64,000 nucleotides of DNA from Polyodon spathula (GCF_017654505.1 NC_054545.1:8817927-8881926), one strand, 5' to 3'; positions 1-14,194 are shown, counted from the stretch's first letter. Made by a program: numbers and translations. Notes: generated by a model not told the origin, from the sequence alone.

Positions 1-1788
1 TTTCAGGGGGTAAAATACAACATTACCTTGGAGTATTTTCAATTAATACTGCAGTCTTTAATGGTAATGGAGTAGGCACTAAAAAAGAGCCTTGCATTTT
101 AACTGCAATGTTACTTTGAACTACTGTGCAACCAATTGTGTATTCTATAAGGTTCTTTATCAGCAGTTTTTTTTTTTTTTCAAGGTGTCACAATGACTGT
201 AAATTAATTACGTTACTTATATTTTAACTTTAAATTCTTAAACTCAGTGAAAATGTTAACACTTCAATATCAAGCTATACAGATACATACTATAAGGAAA
301 TGCATTAATAGGTTCATAAAATAAAAATAAAAAAAAAAGACTCTGAAGCTCTTTCAAAAAACGTTTTTGTTCTTACCTTTGGGGCCTTTTCACATATGGT
401 TATTTTTTTGGACAGTAACACAATGGTTTGTTGACATGTATTTCCTTTTTCGGTATAAATTAGAAAAGTGAGTGTTTGAGAACAAAAACTAAAAATCCCA
501 GATAGCATAATCAAATGCTTAAGTCACATGAGATTGAATGGTTTATAACCATTTCTATTTTACTTTATGTTTACAAACCATTTGACCAATATCAATATAT
601 AATTTTCTTCTTGAAAAAAAAGGAAGGTACTTTTTTTTTTATATATTGTATAACAGCCGGCTACTATTTTCAAAGTACAGCTTGAATTTGCTTGGTGGAC
701 AAATAACTAATCAATTTCACTTAACACTCTTTATAATCCTCACTACTGTCAATAGTTAGACATCAATAGTGTGCCATTTGAGTTCTGCCATACTGAATAG
801 AGTAAAAGGACCATTCTTATAGCCATTTGCTACCGATGCTAGAACATCCAGAGTTGTCAATAACTAATTAAATGATACAAGAGCATTTTTTTTCATTTTA
901 ATATGAAATGCCATTATCTGGCTATGGGGAAGAATGCAGTTACTGCAGAGCACTGAACGCAATTTAATAATGTAATTAAAATTGAAGCAACACTTACTGA
1001 TTTATAAACTAGAAGAGTAACATTATTACAATTAAGGTTGAAATGTTACATCAAAAATGCTCTTAAGTCTTTTATAAAAGTGGTGCACATTCAATGTCAT
1101 TTCCAGGAATTCTGGCTGCTTAAGGTGGAAACTGAGTTCAATACCCCTTCAATCAGGCTCAACAGCTGGGTAGCTGAGTAACCTTCAACAGCACAGCATT
1201 AGCCGGAACCAGGAGTATTTTAAAAGAACATTTAATGAGGTCAGTGCCCCAACAGGGAACCCTTTATATATATGACACACAGTAGTTCCACACTGTTACT
1301 GGGTTGTAACCTGCCATATCTATTCATTGTATATTTGTACATTATCCATGATAGTCAATTGATCAGTTTTTACAACTTGTAGTACAGTTAAGATGTACAG
1401 CATAAGTTAATTACTTATAAGTATTAATGAACACTATTGTAATCAAGGCAATGTCTAGTACTGTATTTTCAGTTTTACAGAAAAGCAGGCATATTTGTTC
1501 TATCAACATGTATTGCTTATTTTGGGGTAGTCCAAGTTTGTGGTAGTTGCCCATTACCTGGAACTCACAGTCAGCAGTTTTTTTTAATTTTTTTATTTGC
1601 AACTGCAGAGTATGCCTGTAAAGTGACTTCACAGTCACCCTGTATGTCAATGAAATGTCAGAAACAGTTTTGACCACATGAAAACACAAGTGTGATATGA
1701 CTTCATGTGGAAAAACTCAAAACTTAGGAAAACTAAATAATGAACATCACTCTTAACTCTTCAACTCACATTAAAATACAACACTTAC
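1..1788. other. TALPID3 intron, no feature seen
   Basis: AT-rich intronic sequence downstream of the last placed exon. It holds short homopolymer runs only. An open frame at 1411-1689 on the minus strand has no flanking splice context, composition or motif suggesting coding. Confidence 0.6.
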
Positions 1789-1992
1789 CCAAAGGAATGG
1801 CCATAGGGATCAGATGTCCTTCAACTGGACCATCAATCATAGCAGATAAAGGCTCTTTTCCAGAGGGGCTGAACATGTACTGGTTCTCTGGGAGCAGCGG
1901 TATAGAAATTGGTCGCTGCTTTATCGGTCTGGTCACTGCCAATTTAAGTGGGAATGGGCTTGTTTGAGTTCGGGCAGACTTCATCTTGATTC
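1789..1992 (-). CDS. KIAA0586: TALPID3 exon (RTQT / EGHLIPMAIPLG block)
   Basis: The exon is 204 nt, starts in phase 1 and ends in phase 1. The acceptor is a T-run followed by AG at 1993-1994, and the donor is GTAAGT just below 1789. The split glycine codon joins the previous exon to give VKG-IKMKSARTQT, matching the family pattern VKGxKxKSxRTQT. The exon ends with EGHLIPMAIPLG, again a TALPID3 block. The central part (KLAVTRPIKQRPISIPLLPE) is proline-rich and has no predicted helix-forming heptads. The next exon must supply two bases to finish the last codon; none is visible before position 1. Confidence 0.9.
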
Positions 1993-4900
1993 CTAAAAAA
2001 ACAAAAACATGAGCAACACTTTTAAATGTTCCCTTGTCCCAGTGACCCTGCCCCTGTCCTTACCCTGACACAGCTCAGAACAGCAACTATGCTTTATATT
2101 GCTAATGCAGTGCTATTCATGGCTCATTCAGTTTCCCAATCCTCATTCATTTTTGTATTCAAAACAGAGACACCAAAAGACAAAATAAATAAATAAATAA
2201 AAAATATGCAGCCTTCATTGACTAACTTTATGTAAGAACTCTGAACTGTTGGCCTGTTACTGATGATAAAATAAAATCATTTTTTTTATAAACATAAGAG
2301 AAAACCCACTGGGATTAATGCCGCAGTGCTGGATGACAATAACTTGCAAAGATTTAAAAAAATTGTTATTGGTTTCAGTGGCATACAGAATTAGTATTGC
2401 ATATAGTGGATCGCTGAAACAGTGATGTATTAAAAATAAATGAATCCTCTACCAGCATGCAGTTAGTAGAAATCATTTTCTTTGTATGGTTTTGCAGTTT
2501 CACACAAATGACTATGCAGGTCAATACAATGGTAATTAATTAGTTATGGTATGACAGGATTGGTATTTATTTATTTTAATATTAACAAATGGTATTGTTT
2601 GTTGCAATGCAATAAGCCCACATGTTTATAGCAGCACAGTTTTTTTTTTTGTTGTGTTTTGTTTTTTAACATATTCATGAAATGTTAGACCTTTGAAAGG
2701 AACATGATTTTAGAAAAGACAGCTTGTTTTAGTCATCATTACTACAGTATGTGCATTTGAAGATACTAACATGCAGAGTAACACTTTTTAGCTCATGTCT
2801 GATTGTGGAGTGGGTTTGGCCAAGCATTGGGTGCTGTTGGATCTCTACCACTCTACCAACTCAGACAGTATAGAAATCCACAGCCTCCTGAATCATGAAC
2901 TACATAAGAAAACTGGATAAGAATTCAAACGACATGTCACCCCCACACAAACCAGTGCCTGGAATTGTTACCTTCATAAATTCACAAGGCTACACTGATT
3001 TTTGAACACTACCTGGCTTACTGGTGTGTTAAGCTACCGAGTCAAATACATTAAATCTTTCTTTCCATTGGTGCTTGGCGGTGCTTTGGACGAAAGCATT
3101 TCTTAAGCACGGAAACAAGATCTGCTTGCTACCACGTCTGGGAGAAGATTAAACCAGATTCTGTGATACTAAAAATGACCATAAGGGAGAGAACATGAGC
3201 CATAAGCTATTATGAAAAAAAAAAAAAAAAAACACAAAAAGAAAACAGGTGTCTTGCACCTTTTCCATATGGAAAGAGATCTGGTTCTGTTGCACCCCAT
3301 GTGCAAAATAAATCTTCTATCACTTCCTGGTGCAGCCAACATTCATGGGGATCTTAAGCCATGGACATCTGCCACAGTGTTCTCTTACTCTGCCTGAAAT
3401 GATATACTGCTACTAGCTAAAGTGGTATCAAATCATTGCTCTGAGTTTGCATTTACCTTAGATAATGATATGTTTTCAATAAAACAACATAAACATGGCT
3501 GTGGGCTCAGCACCTTCATTATCATATCAAAATATTCTCACACACACACACACATATATATCCATGTTACACATATCTTGTTGGAGAACTATACTGTACA
3601 GTGCAGCGGCTAATACAGGGCAACAACCGTTTTGTTTTAATTGCACAATTGAACCTAAGGGAATCAATAAGGTGACAACTCTATGGAAAGAAAAAAAAAG
3701 GTGAGTCAGCAAGTCCTAAGAGGCTCTCTGTGTGAAGCACGGTGTGTTATAATACACACATCAAACTAAGACAAGATCACGGGTTCCCAGAAGGGCTCTT
3801 AGCGGAAGAATATCAATTTAAATTATATTTTTATCAAGAGCATAGAACATCACAAAAACGTGCAACTGCTTTGTACTTTAATGCATTCAAAACAAAACTT
3901 CAGCTTATGTTTAAGTGTTCGTTCTTTTGATCAGAGGAAACACCCACACAAAATAAATAAATAAATTAAGGCCAAGCAATTCATGCATCACCAAAAAGCA
4001 TTTCACAGGCAGCAAATTAAAATATCTGTTTATGTTGGCTGTTGCTTTAATTACTTCTTCATGTTTAAGAAGTTATTATTATTCCCATCGACTGAAACTG
4101 AAGCTTGACCTTTTCAGATTGAGGTTTTTAATTAATTAATTAATTTATTTATTTTACAAAATGATCCAATACATAATATTACTTAAAAAGGCATGCATTA
4201 AAAGATTATGCGTGGTTGAATCGCTCCGAGCACCTGGAGGAAATGTTTTGAATCTTCCGGTCCAGTTCAAATCTCTTCACTTCATTTGTATGCAGACAAC
4301 ATAAACATAGTTATTGATGCTATAGATCTCAGCAGAAATGTTTGCAACAAAAAAGTTGGATTGGATTTCAAGTAATTCTAAAACTATCCTGCAAATTAGT
4401 ACACCAACACAGTGATCTAGCAGTTCCAATCAGCTTGGGGTTTGTTTGTTCTTAAGCACACAGTTATTAGAAACTAAGCAGGCAAGTGGGCCTTTAGTTA
4501 TTTACTTTCCACCTAATCCATCATTATATCAGATAATTGTTTTAATGTTGACCAAAACAGTACACTGAAATCTCTCCCGTTTGTATAACCTTCATTATCA
4601 TCTCTATTCTAAAGCCTTGTTATTTGAAGGAACCGGTCAAATGCAGTGCAAGAAAAGCCATTTTGCTTGAACAATGTCCAATACAAAATCCTAATTATTT
4701 TATACTGGTGTTTGATGGCAATCAAATCTAGCACTTTATTAGATCTGTAACCTCTTAACAAGCTGTTGAGTCACACTGTAAAAACTAAAGACAGGTGGGG
4801 AGATGTCCTTGAAGCTGTTCAGCTTTCACAGTTACTTAAAAAAAAAGACCTTCAACAAAACAATAGGCATTATCAACTGTTTCTGAAAACTGTTTGCAAC

Positions 4901-5436
4901 CAAATATTATTTAGCAAGTAGACCCCCCAGCTGCTTCACATTATATACAAGTGTGGAATATATCATCTATTGTAAACATAGGCGCCAATATCAGACTTCA
5001 ATTTTAAGCTATTACATTATTTTTGCTTTAGCTCTGTACTTTCATTAACTGAATGTAATTATAAAATAAATACATTATAAATGTAAAAAAATAAAAATCT
5101 TTTCATATTTTCTAGTATTTCCAAAACCATAAGCAAGAAGCATTAATATCCTACAGACTACAAGCAGAACAAAGGAAATAATGCCTTCCTTTTGAAGAAC
5201 TACAGTACTACCAGAACTACTAGAATACAAAACTAGCAAGAGCCAAAGCAAAAATAAAAAGCACTCTTCATTTACTCACATAAACACCCTCCACATCATC
5301 AATTACCAGAGTTTATGGCTTGGCTAATAACATCACTGCCAAACACAGCTTAATTAATTGCATTCCAAAGACAGAACAGCAGATTGTAAATGAAACCCAA
5401 CGATGTACCACAAACAATGCTGCTGTGTTTACTTAC
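1993..5436. other. TALPID3 intron
   Basis: AT-rich intron of 3.4 kb with short (A)n, (CA)n near 3540-3560 and (ATTA)n near 4130-4150 runs. No recognisable transposon or RNA gene was seen. Confidence 0.65.
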
Positions 5437-5614
5437 CTTTGACACTTTCCACCATTTTGGGTCTCTGGGGTTTGGATTTTGGTGAAGCAGAGTTCAATCT
5501 GAGATATGGGCCTTTCTTCAGGCTGTTGCGATGGCCCTGATACAAAGCCTTCCCATAAACCCTTGAGAGATAGTCTTCATCCTCCATTACTGACTTCTGC
5601 ATAACCAGTGGCAC
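5437..5614 (-). CDS. KIAA0586: TALPID3 exon ([10 protein letters not shown] block)
   Basis: The exon is 178 nt, phase 0 in and phase 1 out. The acceptor is TTTTAG at 5615-5616 and the donor a consensus GTAAGT. It encodes [19 protein letters not shown] followed by [19 protein letters not shown] and [10 protein letters not shown]. This is the most diagnostic stretch in the window: human TALPID3 has a near-identical run with YGKPVYQGHR and KKGPYLRFNSPSPKS. The first residue is valine (GTG) read through from the previous exon, not a start codon. Confidence 0.95.
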
Positions 5615-7123
5615 CTAAAATACAATATCTCAGGCTCAGCTCCATAATAAAGTCAAGGGCAGGTTGATCCGAGTTGGGTTTGCTTAAAGGTTAACATCCT
5701 TTGTGGTCAACTTATAGGACATTTAAATTGGATCCTGTGTTTAAAATTCAAAGTTTTAATGAACCACTTATATATTTTACCTGAATTGTGCTTCCTACAG
5801 TATTAGTGGATACCATTGCATCCAGTTTTGTTTTTAGTTATGTTTCTAGCTATACTGTATGTCATTTTCTGTTCTGTATATCACTTGCAACTGCATTTCA
5901 TTCAAATGGATGCGTTACCTGCAGGTAACCTTTGCTGGATATGAATATGAATTTCCACACCAGTATGCCATTAGTGTATGCCTTGCAGGCACTAAGGCAG
6001 GCTACAGAAATTATTTTAAGATGAAGTAGGCTAACTTCAGGATGAAACTACTCTGTCCTAGAACTGGTAGGTGTCCAGACTGATAAAGACTGTATTTTTA
6101 ACACCAAAAGACAGTAAATACCAAAAGAACAATGTTCATTTTTGTAACCTTATGTTGGTTAGCTTCTAAGTTCTTTCTAAATGGTGCAAATAATTGACTT
6201 GGAACAGAAAAGAAATACACTCTTCATCGACCAAAGTATAATAAATAATTTTCTGAATAACAGACTACAGATTGTACACATATAAACTCATTGCTAATGA
6301 CAACCTTAAATGTCAGACACTCTGCTAGTTGCTAGGTTGTGTGTGTTTCTCCTTGATCCATAGTGACAGTGCGTGCTAAGTAACATTGGCATGTTATAAT
6401 GAGTACTGAGGAGGTCTGTCTTTTGTCCTGGAGACCATCTTTTTTATTTATAGATAGTCTGTCACTGAGCCAGCACATAGCTCATTTTAACCTATTACAC
6501 CAACCTATTTTGGTTACAAACTACATAGTGTAGCTCATTCATTTACATAGCTTTTATCTGTTAGAGACTTACAAAATCATGTTCATAATTGCATCACAAT
6601 GTAAAAAGGTGGGTTGTAGTTGTGGTAACGCCATCACTAATTTTGACTACCATAGAGTAGAACAGTTTGTGTCTAAACACCTGGAGTTGGTCCAAAAGTT
6701 CTTGTGCAGGTCAGTGTTGTAAAGTCACCTTGAAAGAGATTCTGAACATGAAGAGGATTTTTAAGAACACTAAGTGTTTTAAAGCTGAAGGAGACTGAAT
6801 TATATGTAATAAAACAAGCCAATTATGTGAAAGTGCGTACTACTCTTTCTAGTATGGATGTTTGTTTCTTTGAAAACTTGTGACTGTTCTAACTTGAATG
6901 ACTTGAATGTGCCTTCATACTGGCCAGGGATGGAAACATGCACAACTGTAGATTGTTATGACTAAGCGTTCCCACAAAACCTTAGAAACCTACCCACTGT
7001 CGGTTAATAGAACTATTCGCATAATCATTTGCAATCGCACAGGTGTGATTGGCCGTCTTTGGTACACATCCTTATAGTTGTTAAAAGTCTGTTGTTTAGC
7101 TGTAGCGTTCTTGACTTTCTCAC
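5615..7123. other. TALPID3 intron
   Basis: Intron of about 1.5 kb between the [10 protein letters not shown] exon and the basic linker exon. No repeat family or motif recognised. Confidence 0.65.
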
Positions 7124-7375
7124 CTTCGCAGCTTTCTCTTTCCTCTGCAAAGTTACTGGTCTACTCTTTACACCAGACCTTTCAGAAGGTTCTCCTACTA
7201 TGTTCTGGAAGGGCTTCACAGAGCTTTGAGTTACTAGTTTACTTTGGGTTTTATTTTTCACATCTCTGTGCAGCTTCATGTCCTTGGCACCACGACCCTT
7301 CTGAGATGAAACAGTAACAGCTTCTTTCTCCTTTACTTTCATTTGTGAAAGAACATCTTTTCTTGCAATTTCATT
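7124..7375 (-). CDS. KIAA0586: TALPID3 exon, Lys/Arg-rich linker
   Basis: The exon is 252 nt (84 codons), phase 0 to phase 0. The acceptor is TTTATTCACAG and the donor is GTGAGA after GCTGCGAAG. It starts NEIARKDVLSQMKVKEKEA and ends VTLQRKEKAAK. The composition is highly basic and polar, fitting the poorly conserved linker that follows the KKTVDEW block in TALPID3. The reading frame stays open past the donor to 7025, but that tail has no family resemblance and is treated as intron. Assignment rests on position, phase and splice signals more than on identity. Confidence 0.8.
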
Positions 7376-8462
7376 CTGTGAATAAAGGACACAACACCTG
7401 TTATACCTGACAATTACATTTCAAGACTTTCATTTACTATTTAGCCTTTCAAATCACAAATCTTTTTCTGTAACCATTTAGAAGAAAAAAAAAAAACCAG
7501 AACCACGAATGATGCTTGTAGTTTAATAAAGTTTTTTAATCTGACGACACATCTCTCATTCAGCCTCTGAACACACTAACCTCGATGAGCCACAGCTGCG
7601 TGATTTTGTACAAGTGATTTGAATTAGTAATAAATTCATCTGAGGCAGTCATATTCTGCACAAGTTTAGCATGGATTGGGGAGGTTTAACCCCATCCATG
7701 CTGCAAAACAATTTATAAAATAACGTGTTTTTACACACAAACAATACAGACGGGGTGTACCCTGTCACAATTAGTCACCTTTACAGTTATGACAACAATC
7801 AGGAAAGAAAAATGGCCACTTGCTGCAACTCATGATTTTTTTCACTCCAGGCTGGCTGATTTTAGAAAGTGTATATCCAGAGGCAAACAGCTTGTATTCA
7901 TTTATTTATGTTCTCTTCTCACTGTGCCCAGATGGATATAAAAAGGTAGTAATTCCATAATGTAGGCACAAGTACTACTGGGTCAAACCTCCCCTACAGA
8001 ATCACAATGAAAAATAAATTACAATGCCCCCATGGGTTGTACTCCACCTACCTTGTGAAAGGTCGAGCATTACTGTAAAATGGTGTCTGTCTTCTTTCTG
8101 AGTGGTTTTGAAATACAGTGGGGCACATTGCTTATGCATCCTGAACACTGTTCAGTAAAGGACTGTGTGATATTGGAGTAAAGGGTACATTTTAAATAAA
8201 TAGCTAAACACCATGATGATTTCGATGTTAACCTCAATCATCTTGGGGGGGACTCCCTTCTTGTGTTCTGAGAAACAACTGAGTCACAGATCAGTGCTGG
8301 TTTGCAGACAAAATGTACACAAAAAAATAAATAAAAAAAAACAACAAATTTGCGCTCATTAGCATCACAAAGATTTATGCAAAAAAATCTCACGGGAAAG
8401 CAGAGGCAGTGCTGAGGCACTCTGTGTGCGTGTTTCATTAACCCATTCTAAATCTCACACAC
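7376..8462. other. TALPID3 intron
   Basis: Intron of about 1.1 kb. Nothing recognisable beyond short A-runs. Confidence 0.65.
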
Positions 8463-8535
8463 CGGAATGTCCTCGCTGAGCACGCCAATCCAAGCATCCA
8501 CCGTCTTCTTGATTCGTGTCTCTTGAGTTGCATCC
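8463..8535 (-). CDS. KIAA0586: TALPID3 exon (ETRIKKTVDAW block)
   Basis: The exon is 73 nt. Its first base completes the arginine codon of the previous exon, then 24 codons follow and it ends in phase 0. It encodes DATQETRIKKTVDAWIGVL and SEDIP, matching the family stretch [20 protein letters not shown] that directly follows STNR. The acceptor is CCCCGATACCAG. The donor is GTGTGT, weaker than consensus. The open frame continues upstream of the acceptor in the genome, but the join to STNR fixes the border. Confidence 0.88.
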
Positions 8536-10341
8536 CTGGTATCGGGGGCAAAGTAGACATAATCTTTAGAACCTGCATTCGTCTGAATAAATTGCTTCTT
8601 TAAAATGCAAAGGGACAGATATAGAAGTGATTTGTAACTTTCTAAATCGTTTTCATACTTTCCAATTTTAGTCACCAGAATCCCAGAGCTGCCAATGGAT
8701 AATGTTTTTTACTCTGTGAATACCGCATGAACAATGCTGACTTCTCTCCCACGCTCACTGTTAAAGGCCTCAAGGACACCTCATTATTATAGATATTATT
8801 CCCACATTTTAAAGCAAACATTTACAACTTGAAAACTGAGCTTAGAAACATGAAATCAGATTATGAAGATTTAGTACCATTTGACAGATAACAACAAATT
8901 GGTGGTGCTAAAAGTATGTTGGCAACAGATAAAGGAGAACCAAATTAAACAAATACAACTGACACCTAAAATGTTTAAGGGTTATGAATGGCATGATAAT
9001 GACAAAATTGTGAACAAAACAGATGGATTAAATTCCTTTGTTAAGAGGACAATCCAGTGCTACAGTAACAGTTATTATTAGTAACACATTATTGTTCTTT
9101 AGCACAGTTTTAAGAAAAATTAATTAGGAGTATTCAAAAACATATATTTTACTGAAGAATATTGGTCAGATTATAATTAAACAAACAGCTGTGCAAAATA
9201 TATGCAATCTCAATTACAGCTACTAAAGAAAATGAAAACAACGAGTAGATCTAGATGACATAACTCAGTAGATCTAGATGACAACATGCCCTCATTTAAC
9301 CATCAAAGCCTGCTTTACTTTGACAGCAGTCTCTAAGCACAGCAGCTGCTTCTAATGCATAATGGAAACCCTATTCAGTAATCGCACACCATTTCCCTAA
9401 AGAATCTACCCAGATGAAGATGCAAACAGCAGCCCGGTATGAATAATATCTCCCTTTTCTATTTCCTAGTTAAACAATTCAAAAATATCAAAGCCCATCT
9501 TAAATCTTCAGGCAGGGTTGTTGTACTCCAATTCCAGTAGGCTTAATCAAAAACACTGCTAAGGATTTAATGATGAACTAAAGAAGAAACACAGGTTTAT
9601 AATATGATGCTTAGTATGTTCTCTTCATAGTCCATACATATGGGGGCAATATCATATAAAGACCTCATTGTGATTTGTGTGTGCCAGTGCACATGCTGTA
9701 GCACATACTGCTCTGCTGTCCTCTTTGCTTTTTATGTTTGTGTTATTTGTGTGAATGCTTTTTGGTTTTGAAAATTGTATATTTCATTATGTTGTTTAAA
9801 GTCACAAAAACACACTGCTTTTTCCCAGAATACACTGGATAATTCTAACAGAATGCAAACAAATCAAATGTATTTCATGATTAAGATCAGTGGTTTGTGG
9901 TAACTGACTTGTCTATTGTTTTGCAGTCTAGTCTGATTAGCCATGACAGAGTACAATACATGAAACCATAAGCAATCTTTACAGGGTTAATTATGAAGCT
10001 GCAGAGACCAAGTCATGCCAACCACATTTATGTAATATTCGGCCTTTCTTTCTCAGACCCAGCCCTTATGAATGGCTGCAGAGGGAAACCACTGTGTAAA
10101 AATCTGAAATGTTCCAATTGTCTGGCCAACAGTAATTCTAGGGGGAAAACAACTGTTTTCTCCAAAATGCATGAGCGAGCCAGCCAAATCAGACACTAAT
10201 AGCACTGCCTCTGCTCCCTGATTGATAATATTATCAAGCCAAATCATTTCCAGATGTAGCCACACAATCTAGAAGGGCTGGCAGGACAATGCGACTTTGG
10301 CAGCCCTGTGTAAGTGATCTGGGTGTGTCTAACAGGAAACT

Positions 10342-10367
10342 GGGGGGGGGGGGGGGGGGGGGGGGGG
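10342..10367 (+). repeat. 26-nt G homopolymer
   Basis: An uninterrupted G-run in an otherwise AT-rich intron. On the minus strand, the TALPID3 sense strand, it is a C-run. Length may be an assembly estimate. Confidence 0.95.
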
Positions 10368-12267
10368 TGTATGCTGTGAATTTTATACATCTACAATGTG
10401 CATGTAAGATGTTTTATTAAAGGGATGTAAGAACAAGACTACTTTCTGATATTGTAAAAACTTCATTGCCATAATACCTATTACACCACTCATAAACATA
10501 CAATATTAACTTTTTTCAATATCCCAGTATGATGTGGAGGTCAGGGGAGTGGCTTCATCACAGTTCTGAATAAATACATTTAGGTTTCCAGAATTCTTCT
10601 ATGGTTAAAGCTTTATGTCATTATTAGATATGAGGCCAGATTCTCAATGCTATTTTTTTCCTTAAAGGGAAATATGGCAATTACAATTATACAATGAATA
10701 AGAATAATCTTTTATTTCCTCACAAGCTCCTAAATGTGCTAGGTGGAATTTCTAATAAAGACATTTTAGTATTTGAATTATGATTGAGATACTGAAGTAA
10801 TGCATTTGAGTTAAGGAGAAAACTACCTGTCTGAAAAAAGTGTAGCCAAGAATAGTCAACGGTGAGGTACATGCCTGGTTCTAGTTAAAGGAAATTCCAG
10901 TTCAGATGAGGCAAATTTGTCTGCCAGCAAAAAGCTGAAATTGGCAGCAAAACAATAAAAGGAAAGCAAAACTCCATATTAAAATATTTTATTTCAAGAG
11001 AAGGGTTTGACTGGCATTGTAAATATATACTGTATATAGAACCCGAGCTGTGGGGGAAAACGGTAAACTTTTGTAACACGATTTTTGATTTTGCCTGATA
11101 TGGCTTGTGACAGTCTTCTTAACATTGCCCCATGAGTGCCTTCAAGTACCCATTATACATTCACAACCAGTTTAAAAACACATAACATTTCCCTTATTGT
11201 TATCCTTATTTTAATTCTGTGGTCATACAGTATCTTGTACAACTTTACTAAATCCACTGTAAGTGAATGATTCATTGGGCGTAAATATTTTTTTTTAGTT
11301 TAATATTTCCTTGAAATAGAAAAACAATGTTCTTGAAGCCAGGAATGTATCAGAAGAGGTTAGTGAAGAAAAAAAGGGAAAGACAGTATACAATGCTACA
11401 TTTATTTACCTTCATTCATAACCTACAGTCCTCCATAATGAAATCTGAGAAAAACTAAAGGAACTTTGTTGCAATATTTGCATGCAAAGGCAAAGAAGAT
11501 TATTTCTTTAATACAATTAATAAATGTGCTTTTTAAAGATTTTTTTTTTTTTTTTACATTTACAGGGTATGTTCATTTTTATTCTTCTAGTTCTTCTAGC
11601 CTTTGTCTTTTTTTACATAATAATTTTTAGGTTTTCATAAGGAATAAGCAGATAATACATTTCAAAAACATCAAACCATTAGAACAGTTAATCGTTCTGT
11701 TTTACTTTCCTTCAGCTCCTCAGTATGTAGCAGCAGTAAACCCACGTTCCTTCCCAATCTTTATTTCTGATCACAAGCACATTTAACAGACCATTTCACT
11801 GCAGTCATACATACAGTCATACAGTCACCCTGAGCTTGATATTGAGCCAACTATGTCTCTATCCACAAACCCAGTCAACATTATGCCTCACTATAATAGA
11901 AAAAAAAAGTTTTTAACAGTAGTTGCTAAGCTAATTTACTGGTGCCCTGTACAAAAAAAAATAATACAGTGCATATAATGAGCATCAGTAAACTGCTAGA
12001 AAGAAAGTTGGTATAAAGCTGTGCAATGAAGATCCAGGGACAGGACACGTTACACAGAAACACATATTGTGATATATACAGTTCCTCTGCATGGCTTTCA
12101 TGCCTGGAAACAAGAGATATCCCACATGCAGACAAGATGCATGAATGTCAATCTCCAATTCTTCACTTGCTAACAACATCATTCAACTGTAATCTTGTCC
12201 TTCTATACAATGTAAAACACAGCTAAAGGAGATAACAGCCGTATAATCTTGTTACTCTGTCGCCTTT

Positions 12268-12270
<3 letters not shown>

Positions 12271-12326
<56 letters not shown>
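12271..12326. repeat. (TA)n/(TG)n microsatellite
   Basis: About 23 TA units followed by a short TG run. Confidence 0.97.
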
Positions 12327-12327
<1 letters not shown>

Positions 12328-14194
12328 TTTTATACAATTGAATTCATATAAATTTCATGATTACCATCTGTTCACAAATGACAAATGAAAGCCTCTAAAA
12401 TTCACAACGAGGGTTATGAGAGCCTCACAACCATTTGGGATTCCATTTTATTTTGTCAGGTACCCAGGGACTGAAAAAACAAAACAAAATTACATTTTTA
12501 TTTTATCAAACCTGGTGCTAATTGATTTTGAAGATGGTCCTAAAAGTTTTGGTACAAGCAAATTTAGTTTGGTTGGCAAAAAACAACACAGTTCCAACCA
12601 GACACAGTTCCTGGAACGTTTCTCCTGAAACATAAACCTGCATATTTATAAGCCTGATTGGGGAATTAAAGCATTACTTTCCAACTGAAACATGATAAGG
12701 CTCCCTTTAGTGGAAAGCTTCACAAAACAATCTGTTTTGTAAATTCTAACCCGAGATGGAGGAACTTGGCAATGCTCAGTGATAAAGTTGACTGCTGGCT
12801 CAGACAAGGCTCTGTGCTAAGCCCAGAATTTGGAGCAGATTTTTTGTGCCAAATTCTTCAGAGATTTTTAGCAATAGAAAAATAGTGCAGAGTTATATTT
12901 ATGAAGCCCATGCCAAAAGTCTCAGGAGCATTAACTCAATTTTTCAAAAAAGCAACAACGATCAAAATTAGTTCAAATCTATCTTAAATTATGAGGAGAT
13001 CATTTTGTATGCATCTGGCTGCAGTGTCTGGCACACTATAGAAACAATTAAATAATAAAGGAATAAAACAGAAGATCATGAAAAATAACTGAACAGCTTG
13101 TTACAAGCTCTTAAAAAGCATGTTCTGATGAACAATATATCACATGGACACAAAGCTACATATACTGCAAGTACAGAGAATAATTTGCAGTTTTACTGAT
13201 TGGCACTAAACACCTGGTCCATTTGTTAACGAGAATTGCCTTTAACATGGTTCACCTGGCCCAGCACCGACAAGCCATGCTTTGAAAAATGATGAAGTCA
13301 CTGGCACAGAACAACAAACTACAAGACATTACAAACTGGATACACTTTTTTAAATTATATTTTTAAATAGAGCTATCTTTATTCCAAGTACAATATCTCA
13401 GTACAAGCCAAAACCATACACTGAAACGCTGTCTAAACCCATGCAGCTGCATCCAGTTACAATTTTAACCCTTTAAGTGCTAAGTATCCATATCCTTTTT
13501 TTTCTTATTGTAAAAGCATTAAAGATTAGTCATTAAAAAGGCAACAGCAACAATGAGTAAGTTCATGTTTACATGTTATGTAATTACTAAAACACAAATT
13601 TTAAAATTGATGAACACATTGACCTATATATGACTTTGTAGTGGGATTGAAAATGAACCTTCAACAGAACTCAGGCATGACCTGAGGACTGCTATACTAC
13701 ATGTGGTAATTGTGAATTCTGTTGTACAACATGCAGATGCATTACCCTAATGTACTACTTCAAGTAGGCAGTTCTATGATCCTTAACCCATAGGATTGAC
13801 AGTTTGATTCAGTCTGGAATATGGGGGCAATTTACAGCTGTGAACTATTACTTGCAGCATCAAATTAGCTGTTATATGTTATATGGTATTTCCAGAAACG
13901 TTTCTGAAGGGGTAAAGAGAATGCATGATCTCGCTTTGATCAGTTAAAACAATTTTCTCTGATGATTAGATACTGTACCACCGGCTAGGATTTTGAAGAA
14001 AATACAGATATGTATGAATTCTTCATGACCCAGTCATCACCTTTACTTTTTTTTATATATAAATATTGTAAAAGCAAAGCATTCTTCATAGAGCTACTCT
14101 AATAAGTTTGGATCCTCCCCTGCCGAGATGAAAGTCTACAGGAGAATAATTCCGTTACCAAGAGAACTGTCAGCTTTGACCTATCCTGTGTCAC

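Larger units (their letters stand above)
8536..14190. other. First part of the 18.8-kb TALPID3 intron
   Basis: Intronic, AT-rich. Contains a short direct duplication of AGTAGATCTAGATGACA near 9245-9282, a 26-nt G-run and a (TA)n/(TG)n tract, listed separately. No coding exon is expected here because the flanking exons join in phase and in family order (LSTNR to ETRIKK). Confidence 0.6.

Noticed and set aside
1740..1967. Plus-strand open frame at 1740-1967
   Set aside because: It is antisense to the TALPID3 exon at 1789-1992.
7025..7123. Extension of the TALPID3 linker exon past its donor
   Set aside because: A good GTGAGA donor at 7122-7123 keeps phase with the next exon; the extension ends in an unrelated Cys-rich tail and a stop.
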